The notes under the pieces are model-generated. The model was not told the origin of the DNA and ran no database searches. It worked only from the letters and a program-made list of their open reading frames with translations. Position numbers and translations under genes: made by a program. From the NCBI RefSeq assembly GCF_036226365.1, contig NZ_CP108462.1, forward strand, positions 6,852,501-6,916,500: a stretch of DNA of 64,000 nt, in the 5' to 3' direction. Positions within the stretch are counted from its first letter, which is position 1; each line of letters starts with the position of its first letter. This stretch comes from Streptomyces sp. NBC_01262 (GTDB lineage Bacteria; Actinomycetota; Actinomycetes; Streptomycetales; Streptomycetaceae). Positions 53,207-62,078 of the stretch are shown here, in pieces.

Positions 53207-53649
53207 TGGGGCAGGGGACGATGCGGCGTTCGGCGGGAACGGAGACGGCGCTGGATGTCTTGCTGCGGTGGGCGTGGATCCGGCGCCGTACGTCGGTGCA
53301 GGACGTGGCGGACTTCAAGAGCGGACAGGCGCTTGAAGTCGTGGGGTTCACTCGCAGCATCGGTGGCGCGGCAATGACCTCCGTCGGAAAGGGCAAGCAA
53401 ATCGCTCGGCTCAGGCCTGGCTACCTGCACTTCGCCGCCGGACAGGACCCGACTTGGCGTGACCGCCGGGGTGGCCGCAGCGCCACCCTCCGGCCGCCGT
53501 TCACGCTGAGGCCCACGGGGGAGAAGGTGCTGATGGCCTCGAAGTTCGAGTGGTACGAACTGCTCACCGCCGATGGGACCTATGACGTGGCCGTGCCGAA
53601 GAAGGACGTACAGCTCGTGCGGTACGTGTTCGCGATGCGGCAAGAGTGA
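53206..53649 (+). CDS. Hypothetical protein
   Basis: 147 residues from ATG overlapping the RDD stop by one base. Soluble and basic: LLRWAWIRRRTSVQDVADFK, VVGFTRSIGGAAMTSVGKGK, LRPGYLHFAAGQDPTWRDRR, ending VQLVRYVFAMRQE. The spacing suggests one transcript with the immunity and RDD genes. No family recognised. Confidence 0.6.
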   Translation: MGQGTMRRSAGTETALDVLLRWAWIRRRTSVQDVADFKSGQALEVVGFTRSIGGAAMTSVGKGKQIARLRPGYLHFAAGQDPTWRDRRGGRSATLRPPFTLRPTGEKVLMASKFEWYELLTADGTYDVAVPKKDVQLVRYVFAMRQE

Positions 53650-54182
53650 AGAGTCCGCGCAGTAGCGAGGGACGGGCCTGTCAGGGCATGCGATGCTGCT
53701 GGTGAACGGGGTGTCGGGTTCGAGTTGGGCGGGCGGCCCTGCGGACGGCCACAGTGCCTGGCTGCGCCTCTGCAGTGCCGTGACGAGCCGCTGTCGGGCG
53801 GGGGTGTTCAGTTGCCTGAGCGTCGGTGAGCGTGGAGCGCGGCTTTCGGGCACGCTGGTGCTTGCTCCCAGGGGACGTGCCCGGCCGGGCAGGGGGCTTG
53901 GACACCCTGGTCAGCCGTCCATCCGCCGGGGATTAATCGGGGCGTTCTCGGGGACTATTCGCCGTGCATGCAGGGAAGGCCCTGACACCTGCTGGCCACC
54001 TGGGCGGCCACACACGATCAGCAGCAGACGACTCGACCGCCGACGAGACCCGGTAGCCGCCGGGCCGCAGCTCGCCGGTAATGGAGCGCCGTTGCCTGCG
54101 AACGTGTTCGACGCTACGGTCCTGGCTGGTCACCGACCGACGCCGGTCCGGGCCACTCACCAGGAGGAGGTTGAGACACCAC
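53650..54182. other. Intergenic, nothing firm
   Basis: About 530 bp. Short frames on both strands lack ribosome sites. A minus-strand frame (RQLNTPARQRLVTALQRRSQ) could be a scrap of a real protein but is not assignable. Confidence 0.35.
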
Positions 54183-54529
54183 ATGCCCGGGCAGCCCGCG
54201 CGCGTGATTCGTAACCCGGTCCTGGCCGGCTCGCATCCCGACCCGTCCATTCTGCGGGTGGGGTCCGACTATTACCTGGCGACCTCGACGTTCGAGTGGT
54301 TTCCGGGCGTACGACTGCACCACTCGCGGGACCTGGTGCACTGGCGCGCCCTCGGCGGGGCGCTGGAGAGCACACGGCTGCTGGATCTGACCGGCTGTCC
54401 GGACTCCGGCGGTGTCTGGGCGCCGAACCTGAGCCATGCGGACGGTCTGTTCCACCTCGTCTACAGCAATGTGTCGACGTATGCGGGCGGAGGCGACTGC
54501 CTGGCGCCGCCCGACGGTTCTTGCTCGAC
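54183..54529 (+). pseudogene. N-terminal fragment of a GH43 glycosidase
   Basis: ATG 54183 after AGGAGGTTGAGACACC starts VIRNPVLAGSHPDPSILRVG, with DYYLATSTFEWFPGVRLHHS, GVWAPNLSHADGLFHLVYSN and VSTYAGG. This is the start of a family 43 beta-xylosidase/arabinofuranosidase, including the first catalytic Asp (SHPDPS). After about 112 residues the sequence runs into the scar-flank repeat and stops. About 400 residues are missing, so the gene was cut by the integration event. Confidence 0.85.
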
Positions 54530-54615
54530 GACGGATTCGGGACGCGTTCGGGACGCAAGGATAGGAATAGACCAACAAGGATGAACAAGGGCCGACACTG
54601 CTCCCCACTTCTGAC
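54530..54615 (+). repeat. Left-flank repeat without a tRNA core
   Basis: 'cgacggattcgggacgcgtt', then 'cgggacgcaaggataggaat' and 'agaccaacaagg', match 25139-25240. It abuts the truncated GH43 gene. No tRNA core follows; an IS110 element begins within about 100 bp. Confidence 0.65.
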
Positions 54616-54700
54616 GCGTAAATAGAGCCTGGTCAGGGTGGGTGTGGGCAGGGTTGGGTGCCCGGTGGCCGTGGAGGGCTCCGGGTGTCGGGGTTGTCGG

Positions 54701-55945
54701 TCAGGCGGCGTTCTCCCTCGGGTTGAGGGTGACGGTGTAGCCGAGTTGGTTGAGTTGGTTGATGGCTCGGCGGGTGGTGCGTTCGGGGTCGCGTTGGGTG
54801 AAGTAGGTGCCGCCGAGTTCCTGGTAGGCGACGTTGTCGGTCAGCATGTGCCAGATCGCGGTGGTGATCGAGTGCTCGACGGCGACCAGTGCCCTGAGCG
54901 GGCCGCGGCGGGCGGTCAGGCGCTTGTAGCGGGCCTGCAGGTAGGTGTCCTTGGTTCTGACCGCGCCGAATGCCGCGAGGCCGAGGGCGCCTTTGAGGTA
55001 GGGGTTGCCGGGCCGGACTTTGGTGTTCTTGGTGCGGCCGGCGGACTCGTGGTGGCCGGGGCAGACCCCGGCCCAGGCGGCGAGGTGTTTGGCGGAGGCG
55101 AACCGGGTCATGTCCCCGCCGGTCTCCGCGATGATCACTTCGGCGGTGGGCTGGTTGATTCCGGGGATGGTGTCGAGGAGGTCGAGGGCGCCACGAAAGG
55201 GTGCCATCGCCTCTTCGATGCGTCCGGTGAGCTGGTCGATCATTGTGGTGAGCTGGTCGTAGTGGTCCAGATGCAGGCGGGTCAGGAACGCGTGGTGCTC
55301 GCGGAACCGTCCGGTCAGGGCCTCGGTGAGTTCGGGGATCTTGTTGCGGAGCTTGCGTTTGGCCAGGTCCGCGAGGATCTGCGGGTCGTCTTCGCCGCGG
55401 ATGAGGGCTTCGAGCATGGCCCGTCCGGAGACGCCCATGATGTCGGAGGCGACCGCGGAGAGTTTGATGCCGGTGTCCTCCAGTAGTTTCTCCAGCCGCT
55501 GGACCGCGCGGCCGCGTTCGCGGGTGGCGGTGGTGCGGGCCCGGGTCAGGTCGCGCAGTTCACGGACCGGTTCGGGCGGCACGAAGGAGGGGCGGACCAG
55601 GCCGTGGGCGCCGAGCTGGGCGAGCCACGCGGCGTCCGAGACGTCGGTCTTGCGGCCGGGCAGGTTCTTGACCTGACGGGCGTTGACGAGGATCACGTGC
55701 AAGCCCTCGGCCAGTACGTAGTAGAAGGGCTTCCAGTAGTCCGAGGTCGCTTCGATCACGACCAGCGTCACCCGTTCGGCGAGCAGGCGATCGCGCAGGG
55801 CGAGGACGGCATTGGTTGTCGATCCCCAGGTTGTGGTCTCGGTCGTGAAGGACCCTCGCCGCTTGGTACTCGGGCTGCGGACGCATGCCTTGGCATCCTT
55901 CTTGCTGATGTCCAGGCCGGCGCAGCGTTCGTGCAGCACGTCCAC
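54701..55945 (-). CDS. IS110-family transposase (intact)
   Basis: 414 residues from GTG behind GGGAGGGAGC. The DEDD catalytic residues are Asp12 (AGLDISKKDAKA), Glu65 (LVVIEATSDYWKP) and Asp101/Asp104 (GRKTDVSDAAWLAQLG). The C-terminal Transposase_20 domain shows LDTIPGINQPTAEVIIAETG, WAGVCPGHHESAGR and KVRPGNPYLKGALG, with the catalytic Ser likely in HHESAGR. Full length, so possibly active. It lies where a sixth tRNA-end scar would be expected. Confidence 0.95.
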   Translation of the reverse strand: MDVLHERCAGLDISKKDAKACVRSPSTKRRGSFTTETTTWGSTTNAVLALRDRLLAERVTLVVIEATSDYWKPFYYVLAEGLHVILVNARQVKNLPGRKTDVSDAAWLAQLGAHGLVRPSFVPPEPVRELRDLTRARTTATRERGRAVQRLEKLLEDTGIKLSAVASDIMGVSGRAMLEALIRGEDDPQILADLAKRKLRNKIPELTEALTGRFREHHAFLTRLHLDHYDQLTTMIDQLTGRIEEAMAPFRGALDLLDTIPGINQPTAEVIIAETGGDMTRFASAKHLAAWAGVCPGHHESAGRTKNTKVRPGNPYLKGALGLAAFGAVRTKDTYLQARYKRLTARRGPLRALVAVEHSITTAIWHMLTDNVAYQELGGTYFTQRDPERTTRRAINQLNQLGYTVTLNPRENAA

Positions 55946-56654
55946 GGCCTTGCTCCCTCCCTCGCCGGACAGCCGGGTGCGCCGTTCCGGGAGGGCCAGG
56001 GTGAATCAGGAATTCTGACGCACGTGCTTCGCAGCAACACTCCACGGTTCCCGTGGGCGGCCCCCAGCACCACGCTGACCTGCGAGCTCACCGGCATCAC
56101 AGAGTCTTCGGTTTCGGCCGGAACGAACCCCACCACGATCCCGAACCGGGATCAGCCCACGTCAGGGCAGACAGAAGCACCTCCGGCGCACGCCCGGAGA
56201 TTTACCACGCCCCCGGCGCGCACCAAAGGTGCGCTGGATCGCTGACCTGCGAAGCGGTAGGCGATCAAGGTCGTTGCCGGCCTCCGGGATGGCGGCCCTG
56301 AGGCTCGATACCAAGATCCAGGGGCCGGACAGGGGCCGGGACGGCGCGGGCGGGTCCGCGCCGACGGTGTCTGCGGGCCTGTTCGTTGTCGGATTTGCTT
56401 GTTCGGTGGGCATGGGGCTGCCATCGCCAGCGCGGCCAGTTGAGTACTGGGGAGACGGCGCAGCTGCTGGTGCGTCTGGTACGTAGGTCCGAGGTACGAC
56501 GACACCGGCTGTTGCCTTTGCTGCGGGGGGACTGTCGCCTTCGTCTGGGCGATCTGGCGGTTGGTGGCGGCGACGCCGATGTCGCGCGACCGCGCCTTCG
56601 GGCCCGTCTGCATCGTTCCGCTCGGGGCATTTTCCACGCCGATATTCTCCAGAG
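55946..56654. other. Non-coding region with scar-associated repeat
   Basis: No gene. 56243-56341 is copy 3 of the roughly 100-bp repeat (TGACCTGCGAAGCGGTAGGC ... CAGGGGCCGGACAGGGGCCG). Similarity to 33780-34000 continues to about 56560. Sequence 55980-56240 probably holds the right end of the IS110 element. Confidence 0.5.
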
Positions 56655-57113
56655 ATGCCCCTTCGTCAGTACGCCTACTTCGCCTTGTTCAGCGAGCGCA
56701 CCTCTGCAGAAGAGATGACCTCGCAGTTGGGCATCAGCCCTGACGAGGTGTCCGTCCGGGGCAGCCGCTTCACCGAGCCGGCAGTGATTCCGGTCAGCCA
56801 CGTCTGGAAGATCGTCTGCCGGGAGGAAGACCTTCGCGTTGACGAGCAGATTGCGCGTGTGCTCGACAGGCTTCGCCCACACACGGGTCGCGTAGCAGAA
56901 CTCGCCGGACGTCTGGCCGCCGATGGCGGCGGAGCGGTGCTGCAGGTCGTGCGCTGCTTCAACGACGCCGGCCAGAACCGGCGGGACGCTTCGGGCACTG
57001 CCAACCTCTTCGGCTGGCACCTGGACCGCAATGTCCTGGCCTTCCTCACGGCCGTCGGCGCCGAGCTCGACATCGATGAGTACGACATGGCCCCGGACGA
57101 GGACAGCAGGTGA
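56655..57113 (+). CDS. DUF4279 domain-containing protein
   Basis: 152 residues. QYAYFALFSERTSAEEMTSQ, GISPDEVSVRGSRF and HVWKIVCREEDLRVDEQIAR, with FGWHLDRNVLAFLTAVGAEL and DIDEYD, match the DUF4279 pattern. Members are small soluble proteins often found in toxin-immunity or mobile neighbourhoods; function unknown. The ribosome site is weak (CCAGAG). Confidence 0.8.
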   Translation: MPLRQYAYFALFSERTSAEEMTSQLGISPDEVSVRGSRFTEPAVIPVSHVWKIVCREEDLRVDEQIARVLDRLRPHTGRVAELAGRLAADGGGAVLQVVRCFNDAGQNRRDASGTANLFGWHLDRNVLAFLTAVGAELDIDEYDMAPDEDSR

Positions 57114-57232
57114 GCACGCGACCCCGTACTCATCTGGGCAGAGGAGTAAATCGTGGTGCGGGATGGCGTACCCGAAGCCGACGATGGAGCCGCTGCGTGA
57201 ACCGCCGGGGGTCTCTCGTCCGATGAGGGTGT

Positions 57233-57784
57233 GTGAGCGAAACGAACCGGGGGAGTCGGAGCGACGCCGAGCTGTTGCGTGCCGTCGAGGACGGGGACCG
57301 TGGCGCCTTCGAGGCGCTCTACCGCCGTTACGCACCGTGGCTCGTGCTGCGGCTGCGCGGGCGGTGCGCCGATCCGGCGCTGGTCGACGACGTCGTACAG
57401 GAGGCGTTCCTGGACGTGTGGCGGGGAGCTGCCCGCTATCACCGTGACGGCGACGTGGCGGGCTGGCTGTGGCGGATCGGGTCGCGCCGTCTGGTGGACG
57501 CGCTGCGTGGCGACGGGGCTCGTGGCCGGCTGCGCCAAGCGCTCTCCCGGCTGCGTCATCGCGACGAGGCTTCTGCCGAGGAACATGTGCTGGCCCGGGT
57601 GCAGCACGGCGACTTGGCGGGCTCGCTGGCCCGGCTCTCGCCAGAGCTGCGGGCGGTGCTGCAAGCCACGGTGATCGACGGTCTGACGACGCGTGAGGCG
57701 GCCGTCCTGCTCGGCATCCCGCCGGGCACGGTCAAGACCCGGGCCATGCGCGCCCGGAGGCAACTGCGGGAAGGCCTGACATGA
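57233..57784 (+). CDS. ECF RNA polymerase sigma factor
   Basis: 183 residues from GTG 57233. Region 2: DRGAFEALYRRYAPWLVLRL and DVVQEAFLDVWRGAARYHRD. Region 4: LSPELRAVLQATVIDGLTTR, EAAVLLGIPPGTVKTRAMRA. Extracytoplasmic-function type. It heads a five-gene operon with overlapping starts and stops; the next gene encodes its probable anti-sigma factor (ATGA overlap). Probably autoregulated. Confidence 0.92.
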   Translation: MSETNRGSRSDAELLRAVEDGDRGAFEALYRRYAPWLVLRLRGRCADPALVDDVVQEAFLDVWRGAARYHRDGDVAGWLWRIGSRRLVDALRGDGARGRLRQALSRLRHRDEASAEEHVLARVQHGDLAGSLARLSPELRAVLQATVIDGLTTREAAVLLGIPPGTVKTRAMRARRQLREGLT

Positions 57785-58644
57785 GTTGGCACGCGGATGA
57801 CGGGGACTTGCGGGAGTACGCCCACGGGGCTCTGGCGGTGCCTCGGCTGTGGTCCGTCGAGACTCACCTCGCCGCCTGCGCGGACTGCCGGGCTGTGCTC
57901 TCTGCGTATGTCCCGCCCGCCGAAATCGCGGCTGGTTGGGCCCGTCTGGACGCCGAGTTGGATGCCCCGAGGCCCGGTCCGGTCGAGTCGCTGCTGACCC
58001 GGGTGGGGGTCGCCGACCACACCGCGCGGCTGCTCGCGGCGACTCCGGTGCTGCGCCGCTCCTGGCTCGCCGCCGTCGTGCTCACCTTGCTGCTCGCGGT
58101 CGGCGTGGGGCTGGCCGCGTCGCCGCTGATGCTGTTGGCCACGGCGCCGCTGCTGCCGCTGGCGGGGGTGGCGGTGTCGTTCGGGCCGGGACTCGACCCG
58201 ACGTACGAGATGGCGGTGGTCGCGCCGATGCACACCTTCCGCCTGCTGATGGTGCGTACGGTCGCGGTGCTGTCGACGACGACGGCACTGAGCGGGCTGG
58301 CGAGCCTGGCGCTGCCGTCGTTCGGCCTGGCGGCGCTCGGCTGGCTGCTGCCGGCGCTCGCGCTGACCTCAACGGGGGTCGCGTTGATGGCCCGGCTGGG
58401 GCCGGTACTCGCGTCGGCGTTGGTCGGTGGCGGCTGGACCGCCCTGGTGGTGCTGAACCACCTGCTGGCGTCCGGTGCGCCGGTGCCGTTCACCGCCGCG
58501 GGGCAAGGCGCGGCGGCGGTGGTCGCGGTTGTGGCGACGGTGCTGCTGGTTGCTGCGCGGGACCGCTTCGACAGCGGTCGTCCTCTCGATCCTTCCTTTC
58601 GATCCCTTCGATCCTTTCGATTCGCAGCCAGGAGGCTGTCATGA
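57781..58644 (+). CDS. Membrane anti-sigma factor with ZAS zinc motif
   Basis: 287 residues. The N-terminal zf-HC2/ZAS motif VETHLAACADCRAVLSAYV (His-x3-Cys-x2-Cys) binds the sigma factor. Six membrane helices follow (LAAVVLTLLLAVGVGLAAS, PLMLLATAPLLPLAGVAV ... VVAVVATVLLVAARD), more than the usual single anchor. The 3' end contains tandem 'tcgatcctttcga' repeats (58585-58621) encoding SFRSLRSFRF. Translational coupling with the sigma gene supports the pairing. Confidence 0.85.
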   Translation: MSWHADDGDLREYAHGALAVPRLWSVETHLAACADCRAVLSAYVPPAEIAAGWARLDAELDAPRPGPVESLLTRVGVADHTARLLAATPVLRRSWLAAVVLTLLLAVGVGLAASPLMLLATAPLLPLAGVAVSFGPGLDPTYEMAVVAPMHTFRLLMVRTVAVLSTTTALSGLASLALPSFGLAALGWLLPALALTSTGVALMARLGPVLASALVGGGWTALVVLNHLLASGAPVPFTAAGQGAAAVVAVVATVLLVAARDRFDSGRPLDPSFRSLRSFRFAARRLS

Positions 58645-59507
58645 CGCCACCAACGGTCTCGGCCGCCGGGCTGACCCTGAGCTATCGCGGCACGAGGGTG
58701 CTGGACGACGTGACGCTGCGGCTCACCGAAGGTGTCACCGGCCTCCTCGGGCCGAACGGTGCGGGCAAGACGACGCTGCTGCGGATCCTGGCGACGGCGA
58801 TGCCACCGGACAACGGAGCGTTCATGGTCCTCGGGCACGATCCGGGCACGGTCGGCGGACGGCAGGAAGCACGAAGGAGGCTGGGCTATCTGCCGCAGAA
58901 TCCCGGGTTTCATCCGGACTTCACCGCCTTCGAGTTCATCGACTACGTGGCGATCCTCAAGGAGCTGACGGACCGGCGGGCCCGGCACGCCGAGGCCCGG
59001 CGGGTCCTTGAGGCGGTGGATCTCGCGGATGTGCGCGGCAAGCGGATCCGGAGACTCTCCGGCGGCATGCGGCAGCGCGTGGCGCTGGCGGCGGCCATGG
59101 TCGGCGATCCGGGATTCCTGGTCCTGGACGAGCCGACTGTCGGCTTGGACCCGGAGCAGCGGATGAGGTTCCGGGAGCTGATCGCGGAGGCAGGTGAGGG
59201 CCGGACGGTGTTGCTGTCCACCCACCAGACGGAGGACGTGGCGATGCTGTGCCACCGGGTGCTGGTGATGGACAAGGGCCGGGTGCGGTTCGACGGCACG
59301 GCCGCGGAGCTGACGGCAGTGGCCCATGGCCGGGTGTGGAGCAGCGCGGAGCGGCAGCCGGGCGCCAGAGCCGGATGGCGCACCGGGACGGGCGAATTCC
59401 GTAACGTCGGGGATCCGCCGGCGGGGGCCCGGCTGGTCGAGCCGACGCTGGAGGACGGCTATCTGCTGGCGCTGGGCCGCGACGCGGAGTCGGGGGTGGC
59501 GGCATGA
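58641..59507 (+). CDS. ABC transporter ATP-binding protein
   Basis: 288 residues from ATG 58641 after AGGAGGCTGTC. Walker A LLGPNGAGKTTLLRILATAM, Q-loop LPQNPGFHPDFTAFE, signature LSGGMRQRVALAAAMVG, Walker B FLVLDEPTVGLDPEQ, switch LLSTHQTEDVAMLC. The C-terminus has an exporter-type extension. Overlaps both neighbours (4 nt each), so part of the sigma/anti-sigma operon. Confidence 0.93.
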   Translation: MTPPTVSAAGLTLSYRGTRVLDDVTLRLTEGVTGLLGPNGAGKTTLLRILATAMPPDNGAFMVLGHDPGTVGGRQEARRRLGYLPQNPGFHPDFTAFEFIDYVAILKELTDRRARHAEARRVLEAVDLADVRGKRIRRLSGGMRQRVALAAAMVGDPGFLVLDEPTVGLDPEQRMRFRELIAEAGEGRTVLLSTHQTEDVAMLCHRVLVMDKGRVRFDGTAAELTAVAHGRVWSSAERQPGARAGWRTGTGEFRNVGDPPAGARLVEPTLEDGYLLALGRDAESGVAA

Positions 59508-61030
59508 CGGCCGTGACCGCGGCCCCGGTCGCGGCGTCGACCCCGGCGCCGACTGCGGCCGGACGGCGGGCGGTGCTGGCGCTGGCCCGGGTGGAGGCAC
59601 GGCACGTGCTGCTGCATCCCCTGGTGCTGGCCACCTTGACGGCGTACCTGACGTTTCTGCTGTGGCCGGGCAGCGAGCCGGAGGATGCCTATCCGGTCCT
59701 GCAGGACATCGACCGCGAGACACAACTGGGACAGGTGATGCTGGGCCTGGCGGTGATGATCGCCGTCAACCTGACAGTGCTGCGCTCCCACCGGCACGGC
59801 ACGGACGGGCATTTCGGGGTACTGGTACTGCAGCCGTGGCAGCGTACCTGTGCGCATGTGCTGTCGGTGCTGCCGCCGGTGCTGGTAGGGGCGCTGATCG
59901 TGGCAGGGCAGTTCACGGCTGCGGCGCTGAAGCCGGGTGCGGTGGGCCACGGGTCTGTGTTCGAGCTGCTGACCGGACCGCTGCTGATACTCCTGCCCGC
60001 GATCCTGGGTGTGCTGCTCGGGCGGGTGGTCCGGTCGGCGTTCGCGGCTCCGCTGGTCGCGGTCGCCTTCCTGGCGTGCGTTTTCGTCTTTGTGGCCTCC
60101 TCGCAGACCGTGGCCTGGCTGCGCGGGATGGCCCCGGTTTTGTTCGACGAGGGCGCACGGCCGCTTCCGTCCGACCTGCTGGGGCGGCCCGCGGGATGGC
60201 ACGCGCTGTATCTGCTGGCGCTCGCGGTGCTGGCGGCGGCGGGAGCGGTGTGGGCGAGCGGCGGCCGGGCGCGGGTCGTACGCGCCACCGTTCTGGGGGC
60301 GCTCGGCGCGGTCGTGACCGCCGTCGTGTTCCAGGGCATGGCGCCGTCGGACGCGGTGCGTGCGGCGCGTGAGGTGGCGACCCGTGATCCGGCGGCGGTG
60401 CAGGAGTGCGAGCGGCGCGGGGTGACGACGTACTGTGCCTTCCCCGAGTTCACGCCCTGGACCGACGAGTGGGCGCGGGTGGCGGACAAGGTGCGGTCGC
60501 TGGTCGGCGAACCGGCAAGGACGCAGGCAATGACCGTACGGCAGAAAGTCGCAGCTCTCGACGGACCGTCGGGCCACGCTGAACTCTCACCCGCCGCGCC
60601 GGGCGAGATGACGGCGAGCACGGCGTGGGGCGGCGAGCGGGAACTGGAGTTTGCGGCGAGCGTCGCCCGGGGTCTGGTGGTGGGGGACGAGCAGTACCGG
60701 GGAGCGCACTGTGACTCGCAGGGTGTACTGATGGTCTGGCTGGCGATCCGCGCGACCCTGGACGGCCCGGCCGCCTTCGCCACGACCGGGGACAATCTCG
60801 GCCGTTCCGGAATGATTCTGGCTCCGGTTGACGCGATATCCCTGCGGGGCCGCGAATACGCCGTGATCCAGCGGTTGGTTGCCGAGCCCCAGGGGGAGGT
60901 GGAGCGCCGGGTGAAGGCGTCCTGGGCGGAGCTCTCCTCACCCGGTACGACCACAGACCGTGCGGCCGTTCTGCTGGGCGTCACCGCCCCGGCGGAGACG
61001 GCTGACGACCGTGAGTGGCAGTGCGCATGA
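59504..61030 (+). CDS. ABC transporter permease with large C-terminal domain
   Basis: 508 residues. Six helices in the first 290 residues (VLATLTAYLTFLLWPGS, LGLAVMIAVNLTVLRSHR, VLPPVLVGALIVAGQFTA, LLILLPAILGVLLGRVV ...) are followed by a soluble domain of about 200 residues: VQECERRGVTTYCAFPEFTP and LVVGDEQYRGAHCDSQGVLM. An extracytoplasmic domain of this kind is unusual for simple ABC-2 permeases. Start coupled to the ATPase (ATGA). Confidence 0.85.
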   Translation: MTAVTAAPVAASTPAPTAAGRRAVLALARVEARHVLLHPLVLATLTAYLTFLLWPGSEPEDAYPVLQDIDRETQLGQVMLGLAVMIAVNLTVLRSHRHGTDGHFGVLVLQPWQRTCAHVLSVLPPVLVGALIVAGQFTAAALKPGAVGHGSVFELLTGPLLILLPAILGVLLGRVVRSAFAAPLVAVAFLACVFVFVASSQTVAWLRGMAPVLFDEGARPLPSDLLGRPAGWHALYLLALAVLAAAGAVWASGGRARVVRATVLGALGAVVTAVVFQGMAPSDAVRAAREVATRDPAAVQECERRGVTTYCAFPEFTPWTDEWARVADKVRSLVGEPARTQAMTVRQKVAALDGPSGHAELSPAAPGEMTASTAWGGERELEFAASVARGLVVGDEQYRGAHCDSQGVLMVWLAIRATLDGPAAFATTGDNLGRSGMILAPVDAISLRGREYAVIQRLVAEPQGEVERRVKASWAELSSPGTTTDRAAVLLGVTAPAETADDREWQCA

Positions 61031-61716
61031 GGCAGTCGACCATGGTGGCGGCGGCTCTGGTGCGGCCTACGGTGCGGTCGCTGCCGTGGACCCTGCTCGC
61101 CGCCGGCTGGGTGATGGGACTGGTCATCGCCGCCGTACCGGTGCTGTTCTCGATGGAGCTCTCGGCGGCGGTGCTGGTCAATGTGGTGCGGGCGGCCGCG
61201 TTGTGCGGGGCGGTGGGGATGGCGTTCGTCCTGGACGATCCGGCCCGGCACACCACCAGTGCGCTTCCTGTGCCGCGCCCGCTGCGGCAGGCGCTGCGCG
61301 CGGCTGCGGTGCTGCTGGCGGGCGCGACATGGTGGACGGCGGTGCTGGGCGTCGTACGCGCCGGCGCCGGCGCCGCGCAATGGGCCGCGCTGCCGTCGGG
61401 GGCGGTGACAGCCGAGGCCGGCGCACTGTCCGGACTGGCACTCGCGCTGGCCGCGGCGGTGGTGCGGTTCAGCGCGGTGCAGGTGCCGGGACCGGCCGTG
61501 GCGGGAGCCGTGCTGGTGCTGCCGATCACGGCCGGTGCACTACTACCGCCACGCTTCGCGCTGTTCGTACCGCCGGGCGACCCGCGCTGGGAGGACGCCC
61601 ACTTGCTCTGGGGCGGCGTTCTGACCGCCGTGCTCGCCGCCTGGGCGGTGTGCGTGCCGGAGCCGCTCAGCCGGGGCGGCGGTGTGCCTGGCGGGCGCCG
61701 GCGGGGATTGTTCTGA
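61027..61716 (+). CDS. Membrane protein, probable ABC partner
   Basis: 229 residues from ATG 61027 overlapping the permease stop (ATGA). Six helices: LPWTLLAAGWVMGLVIAAVP, LVNVVRAAALCGAVGMAFVL, LRAAAVLLAGATWWTAVLGV and so on. No catalytic motif. The last gene of the ECF operon; likely a second membrane subunit of the transporter. Confidence 0.8.
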   Translation: MRQSTMVAAALVRPTVRSLPWTLLAAGWVMGLVIAAVPVLFSMELSAAVLVNVVRAAALCGAVGMAFVLDDPARHTTSALPVPRPLRQALRAAAVLLAGATWWTAVLGVVRAGAGAAQWAALPSGAVTAEAGALSGLALALAAAVVRFSAVQVPGPAVAGAVLVLPITAGALLPPRFALFVPPGDPRWEDAHLLWGGVLTAVLAAWAVCVPEPLSRGGGVPGGRRRGLF

Positions 61717-62078
61717 GGACTGGCGTGGCCGGTCACTCGTCGACGAGAGTGCATCCCTGTGCCGGGTATCCGCCCGGCACAGAGGCAGAATCTCGACTGC
61801 TCCCGCAGACTGAACCTCGCCCTGAACACCGTCAAACGTTACGCCCGTGCCTCCGAGCCGACCGCCCAGCGCATTGCCCCGACATACCGGCCACCTTGGC
61901 GGACGCCTACCGCGACCACCTGCGCCGGCGCCGGTCCGAGAACCCCGCCGTCCCCGTCACCCACCTCCTGCACGAGATCAGGGAATTGGGCTATACCGGC
62001 AGTGCGAACCTGCTGGTCCGCTACCTCAATCAGGGCCGTGTCGAGTTGCTGTCCAAGGGCCAATTCGGGTGGTACTGA
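61717..62078 (+). pseudogene. ISL3-type transposase fragment
   Basis: From about 61795 the plus strand encodes SRRLNLALNTVKRYARASEP in one frame and LADAYRDHLRRRRSENPAVP, VTHLLHEIRELGYTGSANLL, VRYLNQGRVE in another. This is a helix-turn-helix and linker piece of an ISL3-like transposase with one frameshift, and only a third or less of the gene is left. Confidence 0.75.
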
